Below are positions 63,091-64,000 of a DNA stretch of 64,000 bases, in pieces. Under the pieces are notes generated by a model that saw nothing but the letters and a program-made list of their open reading frames with translations, was not told the origin of the DNA and ran no database searches. Source of the DNA: Trichoplax adhaerens (taxonomy: Eukaryota; Placozoa; Uniplacotomia; Trichoplacea; Trichoplacidae); assembly GCF_000150275.1 (NCBI RefSeq), contig NW_002060945.1, positions 7,899,219-7,963,218 on the forward strand, written 5' to 3'. The position numbers and the translations under genes are program-made. How positions within the stretch are numbered: the stretch's first letter is position 1; each line of letters opens with the position of its first letter.

Positions 63091-64000
63091 TTCTCATACT
63101 GTTCCTTACAAAATACTGTATGCTTTCCCTTTCTAACTGCACGCTATAAAATCGCACACTACGAATCCCTTACCCAAACTGACTGTACTTTACTGTATAA
63201 TAAGATTACTATTCCAGGGGCGTGGCGAGCCCTCGAAAATGGTTGAAAGATGTTCAGCTAGAGTGTTGCCTTCAATTCGGTCTTCAATTTTGAAGAAATA
63301 GACTTTCAATTTAGCTCCATTTCCATGCACACAGGTCAGTACGACCTTGACCAATGGACTCTTCATATTTTGATCACTTTATATCGTAGTATTGAATAAT
63401 TCTATTTCTTTCACGTTTCGAATACAAGCGATCAGTCGCTGCTAGATGTACATTTCAGTAGATTTTTGGGGCAAATTACTGCTCGATTTGGCAATGCTAA
63501 TTTTAAATTTGTGCGCGGGGATAATTTATGGACACCCTGCACAGTGTACAGTCCATGATGTACACTCCAAACTACTGTATTTTACAAGTCTCATCGTAAT
63601 ATCGGTCGATAGACGAACTGCGCAAGACTGATACGATATAGTTCTTGATGAGAGTACTGTCCGGCTGCAAGTCTGTACCGTTTACAGTATGTTGGCAGTT
63701 GCTATGGAGATCGAGCAATATAGGTCCCAAGTATTGAATTGATCATCAAACCGGATGATCAATTTATTGCACTGTACTTATCTTCTGCATTAAACAGTAA
63801 GTGGTACCTTATACCAATTCCACACAGCCTATATTGTTGTCGGTACAACTAATTCTATCCATGTTGATGTGCAGTAGAGTACTATCATACACAGCAGAGA
63901 GTAATAGTAATATCAAACGCTTGAATGTACAGTAGTATATTTAAATTGATACTGCTAAAACATACCGTTATTTCAAGACTAAAATCGAGTTGCCAATCCA
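63091..64000. other. Terminal flank, no gene seen
   Basis: Less AT-rich, with scattered TACAGTA motifs as at 41-42 kb. A CCAGGGGCGTGGCGAGCC stretch near 63215 resembles sequences found at the ends of some animal repeats, but no element boundary was found. Open frames here have no recognisable domain. Confidence 0.35.

Noticed and set aside
63210-63235. CCAGGGGCGTGGCGAGCC as a transposon end
   Set aside because: Only a short resemblance; no partner inverted repeat or target-site duplication was found.

Overview
The window is eukaryotic and almost certainly metazoan. It is AT-rich, genes are sparse, and coding exons are separated by small introns with GT..AG ends. The gene content is animal: class A GPCRs, globins with the two ancestral globin introns, an inositol polyphosphate 1-phosphatase and an alpha-tubulin with an intron directly after the start codon. 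Intronless peptide-receptor-like GPCRs, acylation-type globins and this composition fit an early-branching animal such as a placozoan. That taxon is an inference; no species marker was read directly.

Layout. 0.6-1.7 kb (+): 3' part of an INPP1-type phosphatase; its N-terminal exon(s) were not found. 1.7-8.5 kb: no recognisable gene. 8.5-8.95 kb (+): TATA-box promoter candidate and an untranslated exon ending in a strong splice donor. 12.07-13.26 kb and 19.65-23.60 kb (+): two three-exon globin paralogues with N-terminal Gly-2 acylation-type motifs. 23.6-31.7 kb: no recognisable gene. 31.7-32.65 kb (-): intronless class A GPCR. 36.8-39.6 kb (-): nine-exon aldo-keto reductase of the L-galactose dehydrogenase-like group. 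41-43 kb: block rich in CTGTACAG/TACTGTA palindromes. 44.46-45.58 kb (-) and 52.69-53.73 kb (+): two more intronless class A GPCRs. 58.66-61.61 kb (-): divergent alpha-tubulin in four coding exons. 61.6-64 kb: a family of interspersed direct repeats.

The genes do not form an operon or an obvious pathway. Two local expansions can be seen: the globin pair (same strand, same intron phases, equal-length middle exon) and three GPCRs that share TM3 and TM7 signatures. GPCR and inositol-phosphate signalling genes share the window, but nothing in the sequence shows that they act together. Exon models were built by eye from reading frame, splice sites and recalled family motifs; no alignment was run.
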